DNA from: Micromonospora orduensis
GTDB taxonomy: Bacteria; Actinomycetota; Actinomycetes; Mycobacteriales; Micromonosporaceae
DNA length: 36,541 nucleotides
Reading direction: 5' to 3'
Assembly: GCF_006228125.1 (NCBI RefSeq)
Contig: NZ_VDFY01000169.1
Span: 1-36,541 of the forward strand
Both the position numbers and the translations under genes were made by a program. Shown here in pieces: positions 26,466 through 34,724 of this stretch (position 1 is the first letter of the stretch; each line of letters opens with the position of its first letter). Below the pieces are notes generated by a model that saw nothing but the letters and a program-made list of their open reading frames with translations, was not told where the DNA came from and did not search any database.

Positions 26466-26888
26466 TCACCTCGCTGCCTGCTGGATGCGCCGCACCGCGT
26501 CGGTGAGCGCATCGGTCATCGCCGCCATGCTGCGCACCGACTCGTTCTGCAACTCGTCGAGCTGCTGGCCCAGCGCCACCGGGTCCACCGCGGGCGCGTC
26601 CGCGGCCTCGCCGGCCGCAAGGCGCAGGTCGTCCAGCGCTGCGTTGACCGCCAGGGTGATCTGCTCGCCGAGCATCTCGGCGCCCATCCGCAGGGCCCGC
26701 GGGTCCACCGTCACCGACTCGACGCGTTGGCCGACCGCCACGACCTCGACCTGGCCGCCCGCCGCGGACCCGGTGCCCCGTGCCGGCTGGACGTCCAGGC
26801 CGTCGGGCACCTGCCCGGTCGAACGCATCGACGCCAGCGCCTGTCGCGTCTGCTGGAACAGCCGGTCGAATTCCGTCACCTGGTCCAC
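26466..26888 (-). CDS. YbaB/EbfC-family DNA-binding protein
   Basis: A 140-aa protein with helix - beta sheet - helix layout of YbaB: residues 1-25 helical, about 30-65 forming strands (GGQVEVVAVGQRVESVTVDPRAL), then helix LGEQITLAVNAALDDLRLA. YbaB-like proteins are small nucleoid-associated dimers; versions next to WXG100 genes are common in this bacterial family. GTG at 26886-26888 is the only plausible start. First gene of the six-gene minus-strand cluster; its promoter must lie in 26889-27026, shared with divergent ychF. Confidence 0.8.
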   Translation of the reverse strand: MDQVTEFDRLFQQTRQALASMRSTGQVPDGLDVQPARGTGSAAGGQVEVVAVGQRVESVTVDPRALRMGAEMLGEQITLAVNAALDDLRLAAGEAADAPAVDPVALGQQLDELQNESVRSMAAMTDALTDAVRRIQQAAR

Positions 26889-27026
26889 AACGCCCCCTCA
26901 CGCCGCACGCGACATCGAGAGGGTAGCAACGGGACGCCAGCGCCCGTACCCGCCGATGCGCGACCGAGGCCGGCGTCCGGCCCCGTGGAATCGGAGCCGC
27001 CTGGACCGGCCCGCTCGGCACCGGCG

Positions 27027-27032
27027 TAAGCT
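27027..27032 (+). promoter_or_regulatory. -10 box of leaderless ychF transcript
   Basis: TAAGCT is followed by 8 nt and the GTG start of ychF; TGGACC lies 19 nt upstream (27002-27007). No Shine-Dalgarno. Confidence 0.5.
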
Positions 27033-27040
27033 GGCCCGTC

Positions 27041-28126
<1,086 letters not shown>

Positions 28127-28156
28127 CTCCCACCCGGTCGCACCGTGGCACGGCGC

Positions 28157-28162
28157 TAGGGT
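28157..28162 (+). promoter_or_regulatory. -10 box of leaderless methyltransferase transcript
   Basis: TAGGGT, 6 nt, then GTG 28169; no Shine-Dalgarno. The gene therefore has its own promoter in the 42-bp gap after ychF. Confidence 0.5.
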
Positions 28163-28168
28163 GGGCGC

Positions 28169-28942
28169 GTGGACGAACGGTTGCGGCTCAGCTCGTCGTT
28201 CGGCGCGTCGGCGACCGCGTACGCCGAGCACCGCCCGGACTACGCGCAGGCCGCGGTGCGGTGGGCGCTTGAGCCCGCGCCCGGTCCGCGGGTGCTCGAC
28301 CTCGGGGCCGGCACCGGCAAGCTGTCCGCCACGCTTGTCGCGCTGGGTGCGGAGGTTGTCGCGGTCGAACCCGATCCGGCGATGCTCGCCGAGCTGCGCC
28401 ACGCGCTGCCGGCCGTCCGTGCCCTGCCGGGTAGCGCGGAGGCGATCCCGTTGCCGGACGCGTCCGTCGACGCGGTGCTGGCCGGCAACGCGATGCACTG
28501 GTTCGACATGGCCGTCGCAGGGCCGGAAATCGCCCGGGTCCTCGCGCCCGGAGGCGTCCTGGCCGGGTTGTGGAACGTCCTGGACGACCGGATCGGCTGG
28601 ATCGCCGACCTCGGACGGGTCAGCGGAAGCGCGGCCATCGGCCCCCGTGACACGGTGAGCAGTTGGCGCGCGGCGACGGCGGACATGCTGGTGCCGAGCG
28701 CCGGGCTGGTCGCCCGGTTCGGCTCTCCGACGCAGGTCGAGTTCCCGCACGGGCAGCTCCGTACCGCCGACTCCCTCGTCGCGACACTTGCGACGCGGGC
28801 AGGCCTGCTGGTCATGGCGGATCCGGACCGGGATGCCGTACTGGGCCGGATCCGCGATTTCCTCGGCAGCAGGCCCGAGACCGCCGACGGCGAGTTCACC
28901 CTGCCGATGCTGACCGCCGTGCTGCGTGGCCGGCGGCTGTGA
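28169..28942 (+). CDS. Class I SAM-dependent methyltransferase (UbiE/Coq5-like)
   Basis: A 257-aa protein. Motif I VLDLGAGTGKLSATL (about residues 45-58), acidic motif II residue in VVAVEPDPAMLAELR, and the post-I block AEAIPLPDASVDAVLAGNAMHWFD are standard. The C-terminal half is variable, so the acceptor substrate is unknown. The family often appears as methyltransferase domain 11 proteins. It ends 3 bp before the convergent phosphatase gene with no hairpin between. Confidence 0.88.
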   Translation: MDERLRLSSSFGASATAYAEHRPDYAQAAVRWALEPAPGPRVLDLGAGTGKLSATLVALGAEVVAVEPDPAMLAELRHALPAVRALPGSAEAIPLPDASVDAVLAGNAMHWFDMAVAGPEIARVLAPGGVLAGLWNVLDDRIGWIADLGRVSGSAAIGPRDTVSSWRAATADMLVPSAGLVARFGSPTQVEFPHGQLRTADSLVATLATRAGLLVMADPDRDAVLGRIRDFLGSRPETADGEFTLPMLTAVLRGRRL

Positions 28943-28945
28943 CGG

Positions 28946-30181
28946 TCATCGGCCCTGGTCGGTCGGGCCAGGGGCTGTTCGACGAATGACCAGCAGGGCG
29001 ACGTCGTCGCTGGGGCTCTCGATGTCGAGGGCCGTCATCACGGTGGCGCAGACGGTGTCGGGAGAACCGAGGGGAACCGCGGACGTCAGACGGGCGAGAC
29101 CGGTGTCGATCAACTCGCCACGGCGTTCGACGAGCCCGTCGGTGTAGCCGACGAGGACCGCGCCGGGCGGAAAGTCCACCGCTGTGCTGCGTCGCTGCGG
29201 CGTCCGGTAGCCAATGCCCAGCGGTGGGTCGACCTGCACGGCGAGCAGGCGGGCGGGCTGCGACGGCTCAACCAGCACGGGGCTCAGGTGCCCGGCCAGG
29301 GAGATGCGGATGGTCGTGCCGTCCGGGGAGATCATCGCGTACATCGCGGTGCTGAGGCTGCCGGTCTCGAAGTGATTGACCTTCCGGTCGAGGAGGGTCA
29401 GCGCCTCCGCCGGGTCGTCCGAGACCAGGGCGTACGCGCGCAGGGCGCTTCGGATCCGTCCCATCACCACCGCCGACTGCAACCCGTGACCCGACACGTC
29501 ACCGACGACCACTCCCAGCCAGCCGGATGGGAGGGTGAAGACGTCGTACCAGTCGCCGCCGACGCCGGAGACGTGACCGGGAATGTATCGGGCGGCCATC
29601 TCCAGACTCGGCGCCTTGGGCAACTCGGTGGGGAGCAGACTTCGTTGCAGGGCCAGGGCGGCGTTCTGGTTCAGGCTGTGAGCCCGGGCCTGGCTGGCCA
29701 CGCCGATCCGGTCGGCCACCAGTTCGAGCATCCGGGCGTCGTCCGTTGCGAACCGGCGCGGGATGAGGGTGCCGACGTGCAGTACGCCGATGAGTTCACC
29801 GCGCGTGAAGACCGGTACGCCGAGCAGCGACTTCACCCCGGTTCGCAGCAGGATTGGGTTGACCACCTCACGGACGGTGACGTGCTCGATGATCACTGGT
29901 TGGCGGGTGAGGGCGATCCGGCCGGCGAAGCCCTGGCCGATCGAGACCCGGAAGGCCTGCCGAACCTCCTCTTCCAATCCCTTGGCGGCGGTGGCCACGA
30001 GCTGTTGAGCGTGTACGTCGAGCAGCAGGATGGCGGCGGTGTCGACGTTCAGCAGTTCGCGGACCCGGTCGAGCAGCTCGTCGAAGAGATCGGCGACGTC
30101 GAGTCGGGACAGCGTCGAGTCGGTCACGGCCTCGATGCGGCGCAGCCGCTCGGCGTCCGTGGCACCGCTGGTCGCAACCAC
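28946..30181 (-). CDS. GAF-domain PP2C-type (SpoIIE/RsbU-like) serine phosphatase
   Basis: A 411-aa signalling protein. A GAF domain occupies about residues 30-170 (FDELLDRVRELLNVDTAAILLLD; GFAGRIALTRQPVIIEHV), and a SpoIIE/PP2C-SIG phosphatase about 185-405 with AARYIPGHVSGVGGDWYDVF and VVGDVSGHGLQSAVVMGRIR holding the metal-binding Asp residues, and VGYTDGLVERRG near the end. No RsbW-like kinase domain. It probably dephosphorylates an anti-anti-sigma factor in response to a GAF-sensed signal. GTG 30179-30181 sits 6 nt behind TACGAT; an upstream in-frame extension to 30313 overlaps the next gene and is unlikely. Confidence 0.92.
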   Translation of the reverse strand: MVATSGATDAERLRRIEAVTDSTLSRLDVADLFDELLDRVRELLNVDTAAILLLDVHAQQLVATAAKGLEEEVRQAFRVSIGQGFAGRIALTRQPVIIEHVTVREVVNPILLRTGVKSLLGVPVFTRGELIGVLHVGTLIPRRFATDDARMLELVADRIGVASQARAHSLNQNAALALQRSLLPTELPKAPSLEMAARYIPGHVSGVGGDWYDVFTLPSGWLGVVVGDVSGHGLQSAVVMGRIRSALRAYALVSDDPAEALTLLDRKVNHFETGSLSTAMYAMISPDGTTIRISLAGHLSPVLVEPSQPARLLAVQVDPPLGIGYRTPQRRSTAVDFPPGAVLVGYTDGLVERRGELIDTGLARLTSAVPLGSPDTVCATVMTALDIESPSDDVALLVIRRTAPGPTDQGR

Positions 30182-30187
30182 GTCAGG

Positions 30188-30193
30188 ATCGTA
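30188..30193 (-). promoter_or_regulatory. -10 box of leaderless phosphatase transcript
   Basis: Minus-strand TACGAT, 6 nt (CCTGAC), then GTG at 30181. It decides the start chosen for the phosphatase. Confidence 0.55.
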
Positions 30194-30248
30194 GCTGCGT
30201 CGCCCGCTGTCGCCGGTCACACGTCCGTCAAGCTTGCCGCGCCTCGCA

Positions 30249-30623
30249 CTACTGCTCGGCCCAGACGCCCAGCTCGTTGCCACTGGGGTCGGTGAGGTGG
30301 AAGCGCCGGCCACCGGGGAACTCGTACGGCCCGTTCACCACCTGGCCGCCGGCCTCCGTCACGGCCCGCACCGACCGGTCCAGGTCGGCCGAGTAGAGCA
30401 GCACCAGCGGGCCGCCCGCCCGGACCTCCTGGTCCAGACGGAGACCGCCCACCTCGGGCGCGGAGTCGCCGTGCGGGCTGCGAATGCCTGCGTAATCCGG
30501 CCCGTAGTCGTTGAACTCCCAGCCGAACGCGTCGGCGTAGAAGCGCTTGGCCTCGGCGAGGTCGGTCACCGTGAGTTCGACGTAGTCGATGGCGTGGTGC
30601 CGGTGCGGAGCTGGCTCAGACAT
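30249..30623 (-). CDS. VOC (glyoxalase/bleomycin-resistance fold) family protein
   Basis: A 124-aa single VOC module: HAIDYVELTVTDLAEAKRFYADAFGWEFNDYG in the first beta-alpha-beta-beta-beta unit and VVNGPYEFPGGRRFHLTDPSGNELGVW in the second. Metal-ligand positions (His, Glu) are present, so a metal-dependent enzyme is possible; substrate unknown. ATG 30621-30623 (MSEPAPH) is preferred over in-frame ATG 30632. It is divergent from the SRPBCC-ArsR operon; the palindrome at 30665-30679 is 42 bp upstream, so ArsR may also control it. Confidence 0.88.
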   Translation of the reverse strand: MSEPAPHRHHAIDYVELTVTDLAEAKRFYADAFGWEFNDYGPDYAGIRSPHGDSAPEVGGLRLDQEVRAGGPLVLLYSADLDRSVRAVTEAGGQVVNGPYEFPGGRRFHLTDPSGNELGVWAEQ

Positions 30624-30664
30624 GGTCAGCATTGTGAGCGCCGGGTCCGACAACATCGAGATGT

Positions 30665-30679
30665 GCAACGAAAGGTTGC
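30665..30679. promoter_or_regulatory. ArsR operator candidate 1
   Basis: GCAAC-GAAAG-GTTGC: perfect 5-nt arms, overlapping the -35 region of the rightward promoter and close to the VOC gene's promoter. Same core as site 2, 45 bp apart. Confidence 0.6.
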
Positions 30680-30705
30680 GCGATGCGGTCGCGCTGTCGT
30701 AGGTT
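30676..30705 (+). promoter_or_regulatory. Promoter of the SRPBCC-ArsR-SRPBCC operon
   Basis: TTGCGC (30676-30681), 18-nt spacer, TAGGTT (30700-30705). The expected transcription start (about 30712) falls inside operator 2, and the Shine-Dalgarno GAAAGG (30725-30730) lies in a further GGTTG half-site. Confidence 0.5.
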
Positions 30706-30709
30706 CAGT

Positions 30710-30724
30710 GCAACCAAAGGTTGC
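30710..30724. promoter_or_regulatory. ArsR operator candidate 2
   Basis: GCAACC-AAA-GGTTGC, a perfect 6+3+6 palindrome directly behind the -10 box, with an extra GGTTG half-site at 30729-30733. The position would block transcription start. Confidence 0.65.
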
Positions 30725-30738
30725 GAAAGGTTGTGGTC

Positions 30739-31197
30739 ATGGAACAGGGAACCATCGAACGCGACATCCATGTCGACGCGTCCCCCGAGATCGTCTTCGA
30801 GGTGGTCAGCCGACCCGAGCACATGCGGGAGTGGTGGCCTGACGACGCGCGGTTCGAGCCGGTCGCGGGTGCGCCGGGCGAGCTGGTGTGGCGCGACGGC
30901 GACACCGGTGAGACGACGACGGTCGCGCTTGCCGTCGTCGAGGTCGACCCGCCGAAGCGGTTCTCCTTCCGGTGGTGCTTCACGGACGCGGACCGGAGTG
31001 GGCCGGCGCTGCTCGTCACCTTCGACCTCATCCCGAGCGGCGCGGGCACCCGGGTGCGGATGACCGAGACCGGGTTCCGCGAGATGGGCTGGGAGATCGC
31101 CGCCCTTGAGGAGCAGTACCGCGACCACGAGAACGGCTGGGACCACTACATGCCGAGGCTGGGCGCGTACGTCGCGCGGCTGGTCGCCACCGCATGA
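30739..31197 (+). CDS. SRPBCC (AHSA1-like START-fold) protein 1
   Basis: A 152-aa lipid/hydrophobic-ligand-binding-fold protein. The N-terminus IERDIHVDASPEIVFEVVSRPEHMREWWPDDARFEP and the central RFSFRWCFTD are typical of AHSA1-type SRPBCC proteins. ATG 30739 has GAAAGG upstream at 8-nt spacing. Its stop overlaps the ArsR start as ATGA. SRPBCC-ArsR pairs are common in actinobacteria; the ligand is not known. Confidence 0.88.
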   Translation: MEQGTIERDIHVDASPEIVFEVVSRPEHMREWWPDDARFEPVAGAPGELVWRDGDTGETTTVALAVVEVDPPKRFSFRWCFTDADRSGPALLVTFDLIPSGAGTRVRMTETGFREMGWEIAALEEQYRDHENGWDHYMPRLGAYVARLVATA

Positions 31198-31544
31198 GCA
31201 CGGCCGTCGACGATGAGCTGTGGTCGGCGATCGGCGACCCCACCCGGCGTACGATGATCGATCTCCTTCTCTCCGACGGGCCCGGCACCGCGACCTCGCT
31301 GAGCAGGCGGTTACCCGTCACCCGCCAGGCCGTCTCGAAGCATCTGGCCGTCCTGGACCGGGTCGGGCTCATCCACGCCGAGCCGGCCGGCCGTGAGCGT
31401 CACTACCAGGTCGACGAGGCGCAGCTCGCCCGCGCGGTCGCCCAGTTGTCGGCGGTCGGCGCCACCTGGGACGCCCGTCTGCGCCGGATCAAGCGGATCG
31501 CCGAGGCGATCGAACGCAGCCGCACCGACAGCGAAGGAGAATGA
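31194..31544 (+). CDS. ArsR-family transcriptional repressor
   Basis: A 116-aa winged-HTH protein: ELWSAIGDPTRRTMIDLLL, recognition helix region LPVTRQAVSKHLAVLDRVGLIH, wing AGRERHYQVD. No metal-binding CxC is seen, so it is not a classical arsenic sensor. It is sandwiched between two SRPBCC genes with ATGA overlaps on both sides and probably binds the GCAACC/GGTTGC palindromes upstream. Codon 40 (31311-31313) is TTA, the only leucine TTA codon I noticed in this window; in actinomycetes this can place translation under the bldA-type tRNA. Confidence 0.92.
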   Translation: MSTAVDDELWSAIGDPTRRTMIDLLLSDGPGTATSLSRRLPVTRQAVSKHLAVLDRVGLIHAEPAGRERHYQVDEAQLARAVAQLSAVGATWDARLRRIKRIAEAIERSRTDSEGE

Positions 31545-31990
31545 CAGTGGTGGACATCCTGCACCGGGTCGGCGTCGTCGCTCCGCTCGACGACGTCTAC
31601 CGAGCGGTGGCAACTCCCGAGGGCCTCGCCGGTTGGTGGACCACCGACACGGTGGGCAAGAGCGAGGTCGGCGGGCAGTTGGCTTTCCGATTCGGTGACC
31701 TCGGCGGCTTCGACATGGAGGTCCTGGAGCTGGACCCCGCCGGCCGGGTGCGGTGGCGGGTCGTCGACGGCCCTGAGGAATGGGTCGGCACCGACGTCGG
31801 CTGGCGTCTCGACCAGCGCGGGGAGTACACGATCGTCCAGTTCTCGCACGAGGGTTGGCGTGAGCCGGTGGAGTTCATGCACCACTGCAGCACCAAATGG
31901 GCCCTGTTCCTGATGAGCCTCAAGGAGCTGGTCGAGACCGGGCACGGCCGGCCGGCGCCGGACGACGTCCGCATCAGCGACTGGCACTGA
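31541..31990 (+). CDS. SRPBCC (AHSA1-like) protein 2
   Basis: A 149-aa START-fold protein: DILHRVGVVAPLDDVYRAVATPEGLAGWWTTDTVGKSEVGG and WRVVDGPEEWVGTDVGWRL. ATG overlaps the ArsR stop as ATGA with AAGGAG upstream. It is similar in layout to SRPBCC protein 1, so the repressor is flanked by two related ligand-binding proteins. Its last 17 bp overlap the convergent MFS gene. Confidence 0.88.
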   Translation: MTVVDILHRVGVVAPLDDVYRAVATPEGLAGWWTTDTVGKSEVGGQLAFRFGDLGGFDMEVLELDPAGRVRWRVVDGPEEWVGTDVGWRLDQRGEYTIVQFSHEGWREPVEFMHHCSTKWALFLMSLKELVETGHGRPAPDDVRISDWH

Positions 31991-33254
31991 CCTCGGTGAC
32001 GGCCGAATCGCCGGAGGGTCGCGCGCTCCGCCGCGCGAGCGCGAACCCTCCGGCGACCAGGCCGAGCGCCACGATCGCCGCCGCGCAGAGCAGCAACGTC
32101 GGGCGTGCGCCGAGGGCACCCACAAGTGGGCCGCCGAGCATGGTGCCCAGCGGCACCGCCAGCACGAGGACGGCACCGTTCGCGGCCAGCACCGTCGGGA
32201 GCTGCGCGGTGGACGCGCTGCGCTGGAACAGCGCCATCGACGTCGACATGTACGGCGCCCAGATGAGGCCCGCCAGGGCGAACGCCGGCAACGACACGCC
32301 GACGGGTGCGCCCAGCCCCAGGGGCAGCATCGCGACGCCGAACGCGACGACGATGCCGATGGTGGTGGCGCGCAGCGGCCAGCGGCGAAGGTACCCGGCG
32401 ACGAGACCTCCGGCGAGACCGCCGATGCCGAACGCGGTGTAGTAGGCGCCGAGCAGTGTCGCGGAGGCGTGCAGGTCGTCGGTGATGAGGATCGGCATGG
32501 CCACGTACACCGGTCCGAAGAGGAAGAAGAACCACAGACTCAGCACCAGGAGACCCAGCAGGGCCGGATTGCGGCGGATGACGGCGAAGCCTGCGGTACG
32601 CGAGGCGCCGCGCTCGTACCCGTCGACGCTGCCGGCGGGAGGCAGGGCGAGGCGGTACGTCAGTGCCAGCACGGCGAAGGTCGCGGCGTCGATGGCGATG
32701 ACCCACACCGCCCCGACCCAGCCGATCAGGATGCCCGCCAGTGGCGGACCGACGATGGTGGCGAACCCTCCGATGGTGCCGAGCACCGCGTTGGCCGGCA
32801 GGTGATGGCTCTGCGGCAGTAGTTCGGCGATCAGGGTGAAACGTCCGGCGGACCCCCACGAGTGCAGCAGCGCGGACGCGGCCAGCAGGACGACGTACAG
32901 CTCGATGCTGAGCACGCCGGCGAGGTGGGCGAGGGGAATCGCCGCGAGGGAGCAGGCCCGCAGGATCGCATCCCACCCGGCGAGTTGGGCACCGCCGCGT
33001 CCGCGCAGCAGCCGGCCGAAGATGACCGTCCCGGCCGCGCTGGGCAGGGTGTACGCCGCCATGGCCAGCGCGATCCAGGTGCCGCGCTGACCGGACGGCG
33101 CGAGTTCGATGGCGAGCCAGGTCACCGCGACCACCGCCATGCCGTCGCCCAGTGCGGACACCGCCAACCCGGGCAGGACCCGCCGCAGCAGTGGATGGCT
33201 CAGCACCGGCCAGTACGGCGAGGTGCGTGGGAAGCGGACCGGGTTCGACGACAT
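31974..33254 (-). CDS. MFS transporter (EntS-like group)
   Basis: A 426-aa permease with about 12 transmembrane helices. The MFS signature loop appears as FGRLLRGRGGAQLAG between helices 2 and 3, and the family pattern FRFTLIAELLPQ-like segment SAGRFTLIAELLPQSHHLPANAVLGTIGGFATIVGPPLAGIL is typical of enterobactin-exporter-like MFS_3 proteins. ATG 33252-33254 (MSSNPVRF) is preferred to an upstream in-frame start. Substrate unknown; drug or siderophore export is usual for the group. The 3' end overlaps the SRPBCC gene by 17 bp, tail to tail. Confidence 0.9.
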   Translation of the reverse strand: MSSNPVRFPRTSPYWPVLSHPLLRRVLPGLAVSALGDGMAVVAVTWLAIELAPSGQRGTWIALAMAAYTLPSAAGTVIFGRLLRGRGGAQLAGWDAILRACSLAAIPLAHLAGVLSIELYVVLLAASALLHSWGSAGRFTLIAELLPQSHHLPANAVLGTIGGFATIVGPPLAGILIGWVGAVWVIAIDAATFAVLALTYRLALPPAGSVDGYERGASRTAGFAVIRRNPALLGLLVLSLWFFFLFGPVYVAMPILITDDLHASATLLGAYYTAFGIGGLAGGLVAGYLRRWPLRATTIGIVVAFGVAMLPLGLGAPVGVSLPAFALAGLIWAPYMSTSMALFQRSASTAQLPTVLAANGAVLVLAVPLGTMLGGPLVGALGARPTLLLCAAAIVALGLVAGGFALARRSARPSGDSAVTEVSASR

Positions 33255-33344
33255 GCTGCCAGCAGACCGCTCGCCCGCCCTACGGATCAACAAAAACTGC
33301 CGACAGCAGAATCAGCCCAGGGCGGAACGCCTGGTTGCGACGGA

Positions 33345-33383
33345 GATCGACTCCGGTTCCGGTGGCCGGAACCGGAGTCGATC
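33345..33383. terminator. Perfect 18-bp hairpin after the methyltransferase gene
   Basis: Arms 33345-33362 and 33366-33383 (core GACTCCGGTTCCGG) are perfectly complementary around a TGG loop, 9 bp past the stop of the gene at 33392. No T-tract. It also lies upstream of the MFS gene, so it insulates that promoter. Confidence 0.75.
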
Positions 33384-33391
33384 GACCGCCG

Positions 33392-34120
33392 CTAAGCCCT
33401 CCGGTACACGGAGATGTGCGCCGGGCTGTCGGCCTGGAACGGCCGTCGGTGCCAGTCGGCGTACCGCTCGGTGAGCCGGAGCCCGGCCCGCTCCGCCATC
33501 TCGTCGATCTGGTGCGGCCAGGCGTACCGCATGGCGAACGGCTTCAGGTGGACACCCGCGCTGTCGAAGGTGATCGTCTGCCTGATGAACCGCTGCGCCG
33601 GCCGGTCGTACCGATGCAGTCGGATCGTCGCGGAGTCCTCCGTGACGGCCCGCACCTGGACCTGCTCGTCCGAGTCGAAGCTACGCGGGTCCGGCACGAA
33701 CGTCTCGATGACGAACGCTCCACCCGGCGACAGCACCCGCGCGACGTTGCGGAAACAGTCCGCCTGCCGCTCGGCGTCCACCAGGTTGAACAGCGTGTTG
33801 AAGACCAGGTAGGCGAGGCGGAACTCACCCTTGACCGGTACGTCCGCCATGTCGCCGACGACCACCGGGATCTGGTCGCCACCCGGTTTCGCCCGCATCT
33901 GCGCGATCATCTCCTCGGACGCCTCCACGCCGTGCACGGTGAGACCGCGTTCGGCCAGGGGCAACGCGACACGGCCGGTGCCGATCGCCAGTTCGAGGGC
34001 GGGACCGCCGTCGGCCAGGTCGGCCAGGAAGTCCACAGCGGAGGCCGGGTCGGGGTTGCCGCGGTCGTAGTCGGCCGCCCACAGCCGGCCGAAGAGGCCC
34101 GGATCGTCGAAGACCGACAT
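33392..34120 (-). CDS. Class I SAM-dependent methyltransferase
   Basis: A 242-aa protein with ALELAIGTGRVALPLAERG (motif I), VHGVEASEEMIAQMRAK (motif II acidic Glu) and VVVGDMADVPVKGEFRLAYLVFNTLFNL. The C-terminal half is a beta-rich substrate domain ending HISVYRRA. ATG 34118-34120 has GGAGG upstream. It has its own terminator and a 228-bp upstream region. Acceptor unknown. Confidence 0.9.
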   Translation of the reverse strand: MSVFDDPGLFGRLWAADYDRGNPDPASAVDFLADLADGGPALELAIGTGRVALPLAERGLTVHGVEASEEMIAQMRAKPGGDQIPVVVGDMADVPVKGEFRLAYLVFNTLFNLVDAERQADCFRNVARVLSPGGAFVIETFVPDPRSFDSDEQVQVRAVTEDSATIRLHRYDRPAQRFIRQTITFDSAGVHLKPFAMRYAWPHQIDEMAERAGLRLTERYADWHRRPFQADSPAHISVYRRA

Positions 34121-34300
34121 CAGCGGCCTCCGAGGTTGGTGTCAGTGGCGCGTCGCAGCGCCGTGGTCAGGAGAGCAGGTCTGCTCACGAAGTCTCGATT
34201 CCTCAGGTCGGATGACGGTGGGTTCGGGGGACTTCGTCGTGTCGGGCATGGCGGCTGCTCCCTTCGCGCGGCTGTCGACCGAGGACACCAGAGACGGCCG

Positions 34301-34333
34301 GGGCCCGGCAAGGCAATTACGCCGGCCGGGCCC
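34301..34333 (-). terminator. Hairpin after the PH-domain gene
   Basis: GGGCCCGGC (34301-34309) and GCCGGGCCC (34325-34333) pair as a 9-bp stem around a 15-nt loop, 16 bp past the stop at 34349. In the rest of 34121-34348 I see only promoter space for the methyltransferase and no credible gene. Confidence 0.6.
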
Positions 34334-34348
34334 ACAGCGGTCGTACGG

Positions 34349-34711
34349 TCAGGAGATGTGGTGCAGGATCACGTTGTGCACGTGGTGGCTCTTCTGCGCA
34401 CCACGGAACTCCACCTCGTAGGTGTGCGTGCCGACGTGGATGGCGATGGCGCCGGTGGAGAAGAACGAGCCTCCCCACGACTTGTTGCTGACCACGCTCA
34501 CGCTGGTGATCTTCGAGTACGGGATGCTGGTGATCGCGAAGCGCTTCCCGACGAACGAGCGGTCCTGGATGATCACGCGCCGGTCGGTCAGACCGATGAA
34601 CCCGGTGCCGGTGCCCACGGCGTCGTAGACGGCGATGATCTGCTCACCGTCGAGCAGGCCGCTCTGGATCTGCTGGACCTGCTCCTTGCGGTCGTACGCG
34701 ATGTTCGCCAT
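34349..34711 (-). CDS. Bacterial PH-domain protein (bPH_1 / YvbH-like)
   Basis: A 120-aa protein that is almost entirely one bacterial pleckstrin-homology-like domain: LLDGEQIIAVYDAVGTGTGFIGLTDRRVIIQD, then ITSIPYSKITSVSVVSNK and a terminal amphipathic helix HHVHNVILHHIS. Function of the family is poorly known. ATG 34709-34711 lies 7 nt behind TAACCT, which overlaps the upstream methyltransferase's stop; no Shine-Dalgarno, so probably leaderless. Confidence 0.88.
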   Translation of the reverse strand: MANIAYDRKEQVQQIQSGLLDGEQIIAVYDAVGTGTGFIGLTDRRVIIQDRSFVGKRFAITSIPYSKITSVSVVSNKSWGGSFFSTGAIAIHVGTHTYEVEFRGAQKSHHVHNVILHHIS

Positions 34712-34718
34712 GGGAACC

Positions 34719-34724
34719 AGGTTA
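34719..34724 (-). promoter_or_regulatory. -10 box of leaderless PH-domain transcript
   Basis: Minus-strand TAACCT, 7 nt, then ATG at 34711. The box overlaps the stop codon (34722-34724) of the preceding methyltransferase. Confidence 0.55.

Noticed and set aside
33345..33383. 18-bp perfect palindrome as a mobile repeat
   Set aside because: Position 9 bp after a stop codon and the 3-nt loop fit a terminator; sequence unrelated to the alkA element.
34120..34335. 71-codon minus-strand frame upstream of the methyltransferase
   Set aside because: Low-complexity Arg/Pro content, crosses a terminator hairpin and no ribosome-binding site; non-coding promoter region is more likely.
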